Part shown: piece by piece, positions 16,810-26,207 of the stretch
Layout: every line of letters begins with the position of its first letter
Numbering within the stretch: the stretch's first letter is position 1
Source: Natribaculum luteum
Lineage (GTDB): Archaea; Halobacteriota; Halobacteria; Halobacteriales; Natrialbaceae
Length of the DNA stretch: 64,000 nucleotides
Assembly (NCBI RefSeq): GCF_023008545.1
Contig: NZ_CP095398.1
Coordinates: forward strand, 1-64,000
Direction of reading: 5' to 3'
Position numbers and translations under genes: made by a program
The notes under the pieces: model-generated
Told to the model about the DNA's origin: nothing
What the model saw: only the letters and a program-made list of their open reading frames with translations
The model's database searches: none

Positions 16810-17690
16810 CTGCCTACCGCTTTCGCGTCAAATTCGACCCCGATCCGACATCACTGTGGCGGGATATCGTTGTCGGCGCGGGTAGAACGATCGCCGAGTT
16901 CCAGTTGGCGATCAACCCTGCAGTCGGACTCGATCAGGGTCACCTCTGGTTCGTTGGGGAGGATGAAGACTACTGGGACAGTGCTGTCAAATACCAGTGC
17001 CCGCAGGAGTACGAGGAGTCGCTTGGTGGCGATCCAGTACTGCGTACCGAGCGGATCGAGAACGCCGGTGACGTGACGATCGGCGAGATGACCCGCCAGC
17101 TTGGTCTCGAACAGTACGATCGCATCTGCTATCTCTACGACTATGGCGACGAATGGCGCTTCTACGCTATCTTGAAGGAAGTTCTCAGCGACGAGCCGAA
17201 CGGCAAAGAACCGGAGATCGTGAAAGAGAAAGGCGAGTCCATTGACGCCCAGTACGCCTCTCCGGGAACCAATGAAAGCGGTCCTCCCCTCCCTGATCCA
17301 CTCTATTCAGTGCTCCCCGAAACTGCTGTCCCCGTCGCGGAACTTCGTGAGCTAGAGAAGCGCGATGATGTCGTCCACGTTATTCCATTACTCAGTCTCG
17401 AAACGGGGTTTGGAGCGGTTTGCGAGCGGTTTGCGATTCAGCTCGAGGATAGGGGATACGTCCTCGAAAACTTTCAGCCGGGCTGGCAGGTCGTCGAGGA
17501 AGTTGACGGGGCAGGCAAGACGGAGGAAGAACTCCTCGCTGCCCTTGCGGACGCAGTACGCGAGTGGCACGCTGAAATCGCGGAGATCTCGGGTGCGATG
17601 ACGGGACAGTATTTCGACGAGGAGACCGTCGAAGCGATGCACGTCGAACTGGAGGCGGAACTCGAACGCAGGGGGTACGGCCACCTGTAA
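16806..17690 (+). CDS. Plasmid pRiA4b ORF-3-like protein
   Basis: A 294-residue protein. The N-terminal half has the pRiA4b ORF-3/IS1096 TnpR-like fold: YRFRVKFDPDPTSLWRDIVV at the start, AINPAVGLDQGHLWFV, and the hallmark YLYDYGDEWRFYAIL near residue 115. The rest (about 180-294) is an unassigned helical extension ending ELERRGYGHL. The family is widespread on plasmids and near mobile elements, but its biochemical role is unknown. It is coupled to the preceding coiled-coil gene. Confidence 0.75.
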   Translation: MTAYRFRVKFDPDPTSLWRDIVVGAGRTIAEFQLAINPAVGLDQGHLWFVGEDEDYWDSAVKYQCPQEYEESLGGDPVLRTERIENAGDVTIGEMTRQLGLEQYDRICYLYDYGDEWRFYAILKEVLSDEPNGKEPEIVKEKGESIDAQYASPGTNESGPPLPDPLYSVLPETAVPVAELRELEKRDDVVHVIPLLSLETGFGAVCERFAIQLEDRGYVLENFQPGWQVVEEVDGAGKTEEELLAALADAVREWHAEIAEISGAMTGQYFDEETVEAMHVELEAELERRGYGHL

Positions 17691-17755
17691 CATATTCTTT
17701 TGACTGTCTGTCGAAGAGAACGAGTTCTTGGCTGTGACGTGTCCAGCGTTCCGTA

Positions 17756-19228
17756 GTGGCACCAACCTGTAGGTCTCGCCGGAGTGTCTTTCGTCAGATC
17801 GCCCGAAAGTCGCACGCTGAGTGGTCGGAGTACGACTCAACGCCGTTGTATGACAGAGTTCCCTAGCCGGCTTGGAGTCGGACATTCGTACTGTTTCGGA
17901 GGCGTGGTTCGATCACGACGCCCATACCTCCGTCGAGCTGTTCGTCTGTACGTGCCCGTTGGCCTACTTTCGATTCGATCCTCACGATCGCTATGCGAAC
18001 TCGACACGCTATGAGATGGCCACCCTCTTTCGCGTGTTCGTGCTGAAAGAACTCCACGGGTGGGACCACGAGACAGCACTCGTCGAGTACCTCGATCGTC
18101 GATCTGATATGCGTGAACAACTGGGTATCGAGCCGATTCCCGATCAGTCAACGCTGTGGCGAAGCTGGCACACACACGCTTCACGACTGATCTCCGCGAG
18201 ACTATCGAGACGGTTGCTCGAACGATCCTCATCACCGCCCAGAATGCGGGCATCACAGTCCCGCGTGAACCGGATCGAACGCTCCGGCACCACGATACTG
18301 AACCCGGTCAACCGGACCCAGACAATAGGGCCGTTCTCGAGCAGGCGAGCGAGATCACCGACCACGTCAGCCGCATCATCCTCCCTGCTTTCTCGCTTAA
18401 TCGTAGTGAGGGCTGTGAGATCCACGAGAATGCGTACTGGGACTTGCGAACGTATTTTGATTTGCGAGCAAATCTCGCCGCGAACGAGGGAGCTCGCAGT
18501 TTCATCCACGAGTCGACTCGTGACCGAACCCCGCTAGGGCACGCGCATCGTGACCATCTTCGTGATCTCTCGTTCGAACAGATTCGAGAGATGTACCGGC
18601 AGGCAGTGGGCCGCATCTTAGAGGAGGTCGCAGCGACGGAGGCGTTCTATCGTACCGGAATCGTGGCGATCGATATCACTGAAGCCGATCCCTTCACAGG
18701 CGACCGCAAGGGCCACGAGGACGAGATTATCGGGACGAAGGGGCAGACCGACGAGTACGTTTACCAGTGGGCAACAGTCCAGTTGGTCGGCAACGCTGTT
18801 CCACTGGTACTCGATGCACGGCCAGTTCGGCGGGGTGAGTCACGGAAGGAAATCGTCGAGGACTTGCTCGATTCGGCTGAGGACCTCGTTCACGTCGAAA
18901 ACGTACTGATGGACCGTGAGTTCAATAGTCAGCACGTTCTGGAGATGATCAGCCAGCGCGGGCTTTGATACGTGGTCCCAAAGCGGATGCAGACGAGTGA
19001 GAAGGCCCAGGCCAAGCGGTTGCTCCAACGGGGCCAGGACCGATACGAGACCGACCGGAAGCTGCACCTCGGGAAGAACGAATGGCACCAGACCACGCTG
19101 ATCTACCGCCGGAAAGAGAATCCAGAGCACGACGATCACCGGCAGTACTCGGTGTTTATGACGAATAGAGGGAGTGGACACCTCACAGAGTATGGCTACA
19201 GGTGGGAAATCGAGAGCGGGATCAACTT
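17756..19228 (+). pseudogene. Degenerate transposase gene (same family as 31645-33321)
   Basis: Homologous to the transposase at 31645. The start GTG is at 17756 (SRRSVFRQIA). A frameshift and stop lie near 17860, and a second frameshift at 18166-18176 where a CAC run has slipped to CACACACAC. An in-frame TGA follows RGL at 18966, and the 3' end is lost after EIESGINFP near 19228. The readable parts share long motifs with the other copy (FRFDPHDRYA, GWDHETALVEYL, DITEADPFTGDRKG, VPKRMQTSEKAQAKRLL). A dead element fragment abutting the ABC exporter genes. Confidence 0.85.
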
Positions 19229-19252
19229 CCCATGACTGGAGGGAGTCTTGGA

Positions 19253-20170
19253 CTACTGTACTTTGATTCTGGCAGCGCGACGCAGTAGACGGATTGTGAT
19301 CGAACCTAATAGAACGTTGAATCCAACGAGAATGACTACTGCGGGCACGACCGTGTTCCAGATTCCACCGAATGCCGTCATCTCGAAGACCGTCATCACG
19401 TCCTGTCCCAGCATGATAGCACGGACGCCGTCGACACCGTACGTGATCGGGTTGAACACGGCGACAGTTCTGATCCATCCCGGGAGTACGCTGAGAGGGA
19501 GGAAGGCGCTCGAAATGAATACCAGCGGGAACGTGAGCAGGTTCGCGAACATGATCGTCGCCTCCTGATCGCGGGAAACCAGGGCAACGATGTTCGAGTA
19601 CGCCATGAACGCGCCGCCAAAGATCACCGTGACGAGAACGACGCCGAAAATACCAGCGGCGCCGGTACGGAGGTACTGATCGAACGCTGCGCCATCTTTG
19701 AGAACCAATAGTAGATATCCAAGGAGGAGAATTATCACCGTCTGGACGACGATTCGGGCCACCTCGGACAGGACTTTGCCGAAGAACATGGCCGACCGGT
19801 TCATCGGCGAGACGAGCATCTTCTCGAACATTCCCTCCTCCATATCGTCGACGAGTCCGATGCCGGAGGTGGCTGCCGACGAGAGTGTGGACATAATGAT
19901 GATAGCCGGAGACAGATACGTGACGTAACTGATGTCGGGGCCAAGCGCCGTCGCGAGCGCGCTGCCGGCGATCGCCCCGAATACCTCGACGAACAGGACG
20001 AAGAAGATGACCGGTTGTACCAGCGACGTGAATATGACGTAGGGGTTTCGCAAGTTCTTGACCAGCCACCGCTTGAAACTGATGCGAATGTCAGCTGTTA
20101 CGCTGTTGCCTGATGCTTCCTGTGCGGTGTCGTTCACGACAAGACCTTCGTCAGCCGAGTGACTGCTCAT
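19253..20170 (-). CDS. ABC-2 permease, DrrB-like
   Basis: A 305-residue permease. A roughly 60-residue cytoplasmic N-terminus ends in FKRWLVKNLRNPYVIFTSLV, followed by six hydrophobic helices. The loop EDMEEGMFEKMLVSPMNRSA-like region (MEEGMFEKMLVSPM) is typical of daunorubicin-type DrrB permeases. It starts with a 4-bp overlap on the ATPase gene. Export of a hydrophobic drug or lipid is the family role. The substrate here is unknown. Confidence 0.88.
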   Translation of the reverse strand: MSSHSADEGLVVNDTAQEASGNSVTADIRISFKRWLVKNLRNPYVIFTSLVQPVIFFVLFVEVFGAIAGSALATALGPDISYVTYLSPAIIIMSTLSSAATSGIGLVDDMEEGMFEKMLVSPMNRSAMFFGKVLSEVARIVVQTVIILLLGYLLLVLKDGAAFDQYLRTGAAGIFGVVLVTVIFGGAFMAYSNIVALVSRDQEATIMFANLLTFPLVFISSAFLPLSVLPGWIRTVAVFNPITYGVDGVRAIMLGQDVMTVFEMTAFGGIWNTVVPAVVILVGFNVLLGSITIRLLRRAARIKVQ

Positions 20171-21231
20171 GTCGACACCTCCTGAGCGGAGAGCGACGCC
20201 ATACCTGTGTCTGCCCTGCCAGCGGTGTCGGACGAGTCGTCCGTCAGCGCGAGGAAGACATCGTCGAGCGTGGGCGAGCGAACGTCGAAGTCGCTGACCG
20301 AAACGCCTGCGTCGTCGAGGGCAGCGAAAAGATCGCTTGCAGCCTCGCGGGCCCGCGCCGACCTGACGGTGAATCCGTCCTCGGTCGTTCGTATCGTTGG
20401 TTCACCGAGTGTTTCGATGCGACGAACGGCCTGCACGGCGCGTTCGATTCGGTCTTCGACCGGATTATCGAGTGCAATCTCGAAGACGTCCGTCCCAAAT
20501 TCGGACTTGAGTGTGTCCGGCGATCCAGTTACGATGATCTGCCCGTCTTGGAGCAGGGAGAGTCGGTCACACAGTTGGTCGGCTTCTTCCAGGTACTGCG
20601 TCGTGAGGAACACTGTCGTCCCTTGCTCGTTGATCCGTTCGAAGTAGTTCCAGAGGCGCAATCGTGCTTCTGGATCGAGACCGGTCGTTGGTTCGTCGAG
20701 AAAGACCACCGGGGGGCGATGCACCAAGACACTCGCGGCATCCAGTCGCTTTTTCATCCCGCCGGAGAACTTCTCCGACCGCGTGTCAGCGACGTCCTGC
20801 AGATCCACCAGATCAAGCAGCGCCTCGATGCGGTCCTCGCGCTGGTCTCCCGGAACGCCGTACAGTTTACAGGCCAACTGGAGGTTCTCTCGCGGCGTCA
20901 ACTCTCTGTCGATACTCGTTTCCTGGGCCATATACCCGATTGATCGCCGGACCTTCTCGGGCTCCGTCGCGGTGTCATAGCCATTGATTCGTACCGACCC
21001 CTCCGTTGGATGCAGGAGTGTGACGAGCGATTTGATAGTGGTCGTCTTTCCGGCTCCGTTCGGCCCGAGGAAGCCGAAGAACTCGCCGTTCTCGATGCGT
21101 AAGGAGACGCCACGAACTGCCTCGGTTCCGTCTTCGTAAGTGACAGTGACGTTCTGCGCGTCAATTGCGAGGTCTGTTTCCTGAGACTGGTTGGCGGCAT
21201 TCTGTTGTAGGTGTGTTTGTCGGCTCGTCAT
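20167..21231 (-). CDS. ABC exporter ATP-binding protein, DrrA-like
   Basis: A 354-residue ATPase: Walker A GPNGAGKTTT, signature FSGGMKKRLD, Walker B VVFLDEPTTGLD, switch region FLTTQYLEEADQLCDR with Gln replacing the usual switch His, a feature common in DrrA proteins. A C-terminal extension of ~110 residues carries the DrrA-type domain (VRSPTLDDVFLALTD). It forms an operon with the DrrB-like permease and is divergent from an HTH_10 regulator, which probably controls it. Confidence 0.9.
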   Translation of the reverse strand: MTSRQTHLQQNAANQSQETDLAIDAQNVTVTYEDGTEAVRGVSLRIENGEFFGFLGPNGAGKTTTIKSLVTLLHPTEGSVRINGYDTATEPEKVRRSIGYMAQETSIDRELTPRENLQLACKLYGVPGDQREDRIEALLDLVDLQDVADTRSEKFSGGMKKRLDAASVLVHRPPVVFLDEPTTGLDPEARLRLWNYFERINEQGTTVFLTTQYLEEADQLCDRLSLLQDGQIIVTGSPDTLKSEFGTDVFEIALDNPVEDRIERAVQAVRRIETLGEPTIRTTEDGFTVRSARAREAASDLFAALDDAGVSVSDFDVRSPTLDDVFLALTDDSSDTAGRADTGMASLSAQEVST

Positions 21232-21367
21232 CGCACTGTATCGTTTCAGTCGGGACTGGGTAGCGCCTTCTCGAATTGGTGGTGCTCTTTATAAATCCGC
21301 CCTTGCAGCAGGTACCGGTGATCATCTCAATCGCCATCTCCATTATCGTTGATATAAACCGGTTGGT
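21232..21367. promoter_or_regulatory. Divergent promoter region, exporter operon and regulator
   Basis: A 136-bp spacer with two A/T-rich TATA-like boxes: TTTATAAAT at 21290-21298, readable in both directions, and GATATAAACC near 21350. The regulator probably binds here, an inference from the divergent arrangement. Confidence 0.45.
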
Positions 21368-22063
21368 ATGGGAATTGTCGCTGAATTCAAAATCTATTGC
21401 GATGCGCTCCCCCTCGTCGACGTAGTCGCTGCAGTACCCGAAGCGAGGGCGATTCTCAATCTCCAATACAATCACGGCAAGCGACCATTGTTCCTCATCA
21501 CGGTGAATGGCGGGTCCGAGCAAACACTCGAGACAGCACTCACTGACACGTACGACGTAGGGGACTGGACTCAGATCGGGCAGGCCGGTGATACCAGCCG
21601 GTATCAGATCCAACCGGCACTCAGTTTCGAGGAGCAACTCGGGGACGATATCGACGATCTTGCTGGACTTGAAGAGCTAGCCACAGCAGATGCGTTCATC
21701 GACCGGATTAAGGTCGAACCGGATGGCTGGCGACAAACAGGCTGGTTCGCTGACCGAGAGGAACTCAGCAAATTCTCATCGTTCTGGCAGCACAACGCTG
21801 ACTTTCAACTGGACCGTCTCAATCGGGACGAGACGCCAGAACCGCCAGGGGAAGGGCTAACTAACCGGCAATACGAGGCACTCCGGATTGCTTACGAGCG
21901 GGGGTACTTCGAGATTCCGAGACAAGTCTCACTCGAGGAGATCGCTACGGAGTTGGATATCACTGCCTCGTCGGTAACAGAGCGGTTGCGTCGTGCTCAA
22001 ACACAGCTCATCGAGGAAATAGTAGCGACGACGTGGCCGACGCTCCCTGAGTCAACCCAGTAG
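21368..22063 (+). CDS. HTH_10 (bacterioopsin activator-type) regulator
   Basis: A 231-residue transcription factor. Residues ~160-220 are an HTH_10 domain: LTNRQYEALRIAYERGYFEI then EIATELDITASSVTERLRRA. The N-terminal ~150 residues form the variable sensor part (MGIVAEFKIYCDALPLVDVV). Such regulators are characteristic of haloarchaea and usually control adjacent genes. This one is divergent from a DrrAB-type exporter and may sense its substrate. Confidence 0.88.
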   Translation: MGIVAEFKIYCDALPLVDVVAAVPEARAILNLQYNHGKRPLFLITVNGGSEQTLETALTDTYDVGDWTQIGQAGDTSRYQIQPALSFEEQLGDDIDDLAGLEELATADAFIDRIKVEPDGWRQTGWFADREELSKFSSFWQHNADFQLDRLNRDETPEPPGEGLTNRQYEALRIAYERGYFEIPRQVSLEEIATELDITASSVTERLRRAQTQLIEEIVATTWPTLPESTQ

Positions 22064-22238
22064 CAGCGGGAGTACAGTCTCAGGAAGCAGACTCTGAGAT
22101 CTCTTGAAGCCACCACAGAGAAGTTAACAGATATTTCCGATATCGGCGACCGGACCGATGGGCATATTATCGGTACTTCCCGACTGGTGTGAGAGCTGGA
22201 GCTAAAGCGTTGGTCTCATGAGGAAGATGTCTGGTTGA

Positions 22239-23417
22239 GTGAATGTGTTCAGTATCCCTCAGCCAGACGGTGTTCTTTCGGATTCGGACGTGAAAGATTT
22301 AGCGGAAGACGTCATCTGCCAGCTCCCCTTGCCAGGGATCGAGGGCTCGCCCCTCGATCCCGGCGATATCTGGGTTGTTGTCATTCTTGCAGCAGTCAAT
22401 CAGACGTCCATCTGGGAGACGTGCAAGGACAACGACAACGCTGCCTGTGATGATACTGTCATGGACTGGCTCCATACGCTCAACCGAGAGTGGCTTGAGC
22501 GGGTTGCTAACCGCCTTCTCAGGGAGGTGGCGATGACGATCCTCGACCCTGATCGGTCGAGGATCGTCTCCATTGACTTCGTCGATAACCCCTACCACGG
22601 AACGTACGCCGATGAAGAAGGTGAACTCTGCCGCATGCACGCGAAAGACGGAACAACGACGTGCCACCGGTACTGCACGGCGTATCTCGTCTCGAACGGA
22701 AAGCCAGTGACGCTGGCGATGACGTACGTCCGTAGTGATGAGAAAGAGGCCGACGCGGTCGAGCGCGTCCTCGACCGCGTCGAAGCCTATCCCTTCGAGA
22801 TAGAGCTTCTGTTGGCTGATCGTGGCTTCTACAACGAACGTATTCTGCGCCGCTCACGGGAGATTGCTGCGACTGTCGTTCCCGTCCAAAAGAAGGGCAA
22901 GCGCATGAGGAAGAAGCTGGATACGCACTGCTCGTACATGACAACCTATCGGATGTACAAAGGCCGCGAGCGGGAACTGGAATTCCCGCTCGCGGTCGCT
23001 GTATCATATCACGCCGGAGATCGCGGGAAAAGCGGCGAGGTCGTTCGAGGCTATGTGGCGTGCGATCTGGCCGATCGCACGCCGAAACAAGTCGAACGGC
23101 TCTATCGAAAACGGTCAGCGATCGAAACGAGCTACCGTGTATTTCGCCAAGCACGAGTGGTAACGACGACACAAGACCCAATCATCCGCTTCGCGTTCGT
23201 CCTGGTTGGATTCCTGTTGGAGAACCTCTGGCTTGTGCTTCGATGGGCGGTCGTCGCCCGCCCCCAGCGGGGCGGGCGCGACCTGCCCGAGGAATTCACG
23301 TTCAAGACCTTCTCTGACTGGATCAGACATGCATTAGAGGAAGAGCTAGAGCGGAGTTGGGAGATCGAGATGAACGGAACAGGTGTGCCAGAAGCATACG
23401 CGCCGGCCGCGGGCTGA
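22239..23417 (+). CDS. ISH3-family DDE transposase, copy 2
   Basis: A 392-residue transposase nearly identical to that of copy 1, with a GTG start. The same DDE residues lie in VSIDFVDNPYHGTY, LLLADRGFYN and RKRSAIETSYR. Differences are few (GKRMRKKLDTHCS for GERMKEKLDTHRS, PQRGG for PRRGG). Intact frame and intact element ends suggest it can still move. Confidence 0.9.
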   Translation: MNVFSIPQPDGVLSDSDVKDLAEDVICQLPLPGIEGSPLDPGDIWVVVILAAVNQTSIWETCKDNDNAACDDTVMDWLHTLNREWLERVANRLLREVAMTILDPDRSRIVSIDFVDNPYHGTYADEEGELCRMHAKDGTTTCHRYCTAYLVSNGKPVTLAMTYVRSDEKEADAVERVLDRVEAYPFEIELLLADRGFYNERILRRSREIAATVVPVQKKGKRMRKKLDTHCSYMTTYRMYKGRERELEFPLAVAVSYHAGDRGKSGEVVRGYVACDLADRTPKQVERLYRKRSAIETSYRVFRQARVVTTTQDPIIRFAFVLVGFLLENLWLVLRWAVVARPQRGGRDLPEEFTFKTFSDWIRHALEEELERSWEIEMNGTGVPEAYAPAAG

Positions 23418-23432
23418 CGCCAGCCCGCGGCC
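23405..23432 (+). terminator. Strong hairpin at the transposase stop codon, copy 2
   Basis: The same perfect 12-bp stem and ACGC loop as in copy 1, overlapping the TGA stop. The stem is unchanged between copies although the base directly after it differs. Confidence 0.6.
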
Positions 23433-23946
23433 GTGGGCAAGCTCCTGGTGAGCAACAGCATTCGCCTAGAACAGCGTATCTCAGCCTTCTTACTTCACTT
23501 CTCCTCATCCGTGGATTCTATTTCCTGTTCACTCAGTTACCACACCGGCATTCGCTCTGTTCGTCCATGACTCAGCACAGTTCACGAAGCGACGTTCGGG
23601 AAGTACCGATTATGGTAGTTACGTAGAAAATCCAAACGAGCGGCATATGACCCGGCGACTGGTCGGTCGGCCGTATTTTGTACCTCTCCCGCGTCCGGCC
23701 GCAAATTAGGCCGGATAGCTGCAGCACCCGGGTCGCTTCGCTACGGACTCCGTAGTTGCAACGTCGCCCCACCGATCATCCACGTAAATGTCGCTCGCCA
23801 CCACGTCCTCGAGACGTCACGACCAGGACGGAAAAAGAGACGTATCGATACACAGCACTGACCGACCTCGGTGGACACATCGTAAGCAGCCACCACTAGG
23901 ACAACCCCACGTAGCCTCGTTTGCCCGAACTCGAGGTGTTGGAGCG

Positions 23947-24219
23947 ATGAGTGAGTACAGAGAGACGTCCAAAGCCAGCGAAGGTGAGTATCCGCCACTC
24001 TGGCAAAATCGAGATTTTCTGCGGTTTTTCTTTGGGCAGTTCGTAACGAACGCCGGAGATAGTCTCTACAGTGTCGCTATCCTGTGGGCGGTCTTCGAAC
24101 TCAGCGGGTCGACGTTCCTCACTGGGGTTGCGAACTCGCTGTTGCTCCTCCCATTCCTGCTGCAAATCGTTGCCGGACCTCTCGTTGACCGGCTCCCATT
24201 GACCTCCTCCACGCCCTGA
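23947..24219 (+). pseudogene. N-terminal fragment of an MFS transporter
   Basis: Ninety residues from MSEYRETSKASEGEYPPLW. The helix-1 region NRDFLRFFFGQFVTNAGDSL and the end of helix 2 with AGPLVDRLP are typical of the MFS_3/macrolide-type subfamily. The frame ends a few codons after the conserved loop, where the 3' end of an IS200/IS605-type element begins. The remaining ten helices are not found downstream. Confidence 0.75.
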
Positions 24220-24228
24220 AGGTCGTGG

Positions 24229-24266
24229 AATCCCACCATGGGATTTCGGCCTCTCGCTGGGAGGCC
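24229..24266 (-). repeat. Hairpins at the 3' end of the TnpB remnant
   Basis: Two adjacent stems: AATCCCA/TGGGATT (24229-24245) and GGCCTC/GAGGCC (24248-24266). They lie just downstream of the tnpB-like stop, where IS200/IS605 elements carry their subterminal hairpins and the omega-RNA 3' part. Confidence 0.55.
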
Positions 24267-24301
24267 TTCACGGTTTCAAGACGCATACGCGCTCGCATCA
24301 T

Positions 24302-24660
24302 CTACCTCGTCCCCGCAGTGCCAGTTTCGCTCTGGTTGCTAGACTCAGTATCTGCGAGCGTGTCTTGTGGCCCGGTCAAACAGGCCCCATCCCCGCCAGA
24401 GTCATCGCCAGCCACCTTCTCACTCGAATCCGAGTGCGTTTGGGGCTGGCTCTCTCCAGCGGGGTCGTATCTATCCGCAATATTGAGCGCGGCGTTGATA
24501 TCCGCCTGATACTCAGACACCCAACACTCCTCGTTCGTACACTTGAACGTGCCCTGTCGCGGGCGATAGCCTTTCTCGCCACACGCGTGGCACGTCTTCG
24601 ACGTGTACGCTGGTTCGACGGTCGCCACGGGAATCCCGTGTTCGGTCGCTTTGTACTCGA
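24302..24660 (-). pseudogene. C-terminal remnant of TnpB (IS200/IS605 family)
   Basis: The readable protein has PAYTSKTCHACGEKGYRP and FKCTNEECWV, the four-cysteine zinc ribbon of TnpB, followed by EYQADINAALNIADR, the RuvC-III motif with its aspartate. It ends with a Ser/Gly/Asp-rich tail. Everything upstream of IEYKATEHGIP is missing. At about 24655 the sequence switches into the tail of an unrelated transposase. TnpB is an RNA-guided nuclease in intact form, so this piece cannot be active. Confidence 0.8.
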
Positions 24661-24778
24661 TTTGGCGAGCAGTGGATCTGCTCGTGCAGGTCGATTGAGG
24701 GGTGAATATGAACATTCACCGATCGTGACGGCGGATAATACACTCACGCTGCTGAAGAAGAAAACCGGAATTGGGTAG
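24652..24778 (+). pseudogene. 3' tail of the 31-kb-type transposase
   Basis: Nucleotide and protein similarity to the last ~40 codons of the 33-kb copy: the readable end GEYEHSPIVTADNTLTLL with KKKTGIG matches GEYERSPILTADNTLTLV with KKETGIG. Similarity continues past the stop into the element end near 24975. Confidence 0.75.
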
Positions 24779-24879
24779 AGAGGCACTCGGTCTGAGTTAG
24801 CCCGGTGGCTGAGTGGCTACACTACCAGACGTCTTCGAAATTCGACGATATAGTTGGTAGTACAACAGGAAAGGATGGT

Positions 24880-24977
24880 TGAGAGCTGATCTGGTGCTGT
24901 TCTCGATTACTGATTCGGCCGAAACCACACATCACAGGCCCGCTAAACCTGCTGTAGTCTCAACTTCTCAACGGTCT
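24880..24977 (+). repeat. Right-end sequence of the 31-kb-type element
   Basis: Shares GATTCGGCC, CATCACAGGCCCGCTA and GTAGTCTCAACTTC in the same order with 33450-33519, both downstream of transposase tails. A related, more divergent copy lies in reverse orientation at 26519-26562. Confidence 0.6.
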
Positions 24978-25034
24978 GGTAGTTGAGACCGATCATCTCA
25001 ATGCATACGCCTCAAGGCTTCTCTGCTCAGTCGT

Positions 25035-26207
25035 TCAGAGTTGGTCGATCGGCTTGTTGATGATCTTGAAGACTTCGCTCGCCCGGTAGAACCGATTCCG
25101 GTCTTTGCCGGTGAGTTCTTCGAGTATTCTATCATCTTCGAGCTGCCCGATCAGTCGGTTGGCCGTACTGTATTCGACATCCAACCACTCGGCCGCCGTA
25201 TTCACGTCGAGGTACGGATCTTCGAAAAGCCGCATCACCAGTTCCAGAATGTTCATAGACCGCTCGTTCTGGTAGCGCTGTTGATAGTCTTCTCGGAGGT
25301 CGACTAGCAGGTTGGCCCGCTGGTGGGCCTCGTCTGCTTGCGACTGCACGCCACGCAGGAAAAACAGGAGCCACTCTTCCCATTCACCGTGCTGACTGAC
25401 TGCCAAGAGATGATCGACGTACGCTGAACGTCGTGCGTTGAAATAGGAACTCAGGTAGAGATACGGCTCGGGCAAGAGACCATCTCGTTGCAGAAGGAGA
25501 CTGATCAATAGCCGCCCGAGTCGTCCGTTCCCATCGAGAAACGGGAGAATCGTCTCGAACTGGTAGTGGATCAGCCCGATTCGGAGAAGTGGATGCAGAT
25601 TTGTCTCTTGGTTCGCATACTCGAGCAAGTCTTCGAGAAGGTCGGGGATCTCGTTCGGGGGCGGCGGCACGTACCTGGCGTCTTGGATGTATGGCGTACT
25701 GCCGATAAAGTTCTGAGTCGTACGGAGTTCTCCTGGGTCAGCCTCATCCCCACGGACACCCGAAAGCAACCGGTCGTGCATCTCGCATAGCAATTCGACG
25801 GTGATTGGATCGCCAGCTGTGATCGCATCCAATCCGTGCGTCAGCGCGTATAGATAGTTCACGACTTCTTGGGTTCCCTGCTGTCTGTCTTCACCGATGA
25901 GGGCCTCCTGTCCTGCCTCATAGGCGTAGATATCCGAGAGAGTAGCATGTGTCCCCTCGATTTGGGAGGATTCCAGCGCTTCTTTTCGGATGAACGGCTC
26001 GATAAGGATTTCTCTCGAGCCGACACGTGGACCAATGCCATGGAGTCGACCGAGTGCCTGTGTTGCCTCCGCTAGCGGCGTAATGAGCTGTTCAGTATTG
26101 ATTGAGGGCGGAAGCGGGTCAGGTCGAAATGCCGAATACGTCCCCTTCGATGTCGTCGTGGGAATGATCTCACCGGGTGCTGCCTCGTCGAAGTCATCTC
26201 GCTCCAT
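25035..26207 (-). CDS. Fic-domain protein with an altered catalytic motif
   Basis: A 390-residue protein starting MERDDFDEAAPGEI (an earlier Met 10 codons upstream is possible). It has an N-terminal inhibitory helix SSQIEG around residue 70, a Fic core, and a C-terminal winged-helix (DVNTAAEWLDVEYSTANRLI). Fic enzymes transfer AMP to target hydroxyls using the motif HPFxDGNGRxxR. Here it reads LPFLDGNGRLGR: the essential His is Leu221 (codon CTC, one base from CAC). The rest of the nucleotide-binding loop is intact. It is probably catalytically dead or a regulator. It is flanked by inverted copies of a transposon end. Confidence 0.85.
   Translation of the reverse strand: MERDDFDEAAPGEIIPTTTSKGTYSAFRPDPLPPSINTEQLITPLAEATQALGRLHGIGPRVGSREILIEPFIRKEALESSQIEGTHATLSDIYAYEAGQEALIGEDRQQGTQEVVNYLYALTHGLDAITAGDPITVELLCEMHDRLLSGVRGDEADPGELRTTQNFIGSTPYIQDARYVPPPPNEIPDLLEDLLEYANQETNLHPLLRIGLIHYQFETILPFLDGNGRLGRLLISLLLQRDGLLPEPYLYLSSYFNARRSAYVDHLLAVSQHGEWEEWLLFFLRGVQSQADEAHQRANLLVDLREDYQQRYQNERSMNILELVMRLFEDPYLDVNTAAEWLDVEYSTANRLIGQLEDDRILEELTGKDRNRFYRASEVFKIINKPIDQL

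Larger units (their letters stand above)
22171..23608 (+). mobile_element. ISH3-family insertion sequence, copy 2 (1438 bp)
   Basis: Same length and termini as copy 1 (CGGTACTTCCC at the left, complement at the right). It is flanked by a different 5-bp duplication, ATTAT (22166-22170 and 23609-23613), proving an independent insertion. The target is non-coding sequence downstream of the HTH_10 regulator. The following 338 bp (23609-23946) hold no recognisable gene. Confidence 0.93.

Noticed and set aside
24800-24830. tRNA-like text (CCGGTGGCTGAGTGGCTAC)
   Set aside because: Belongs to the transposon end shared with 33.35 kb. No cloverleaf could be drawn.
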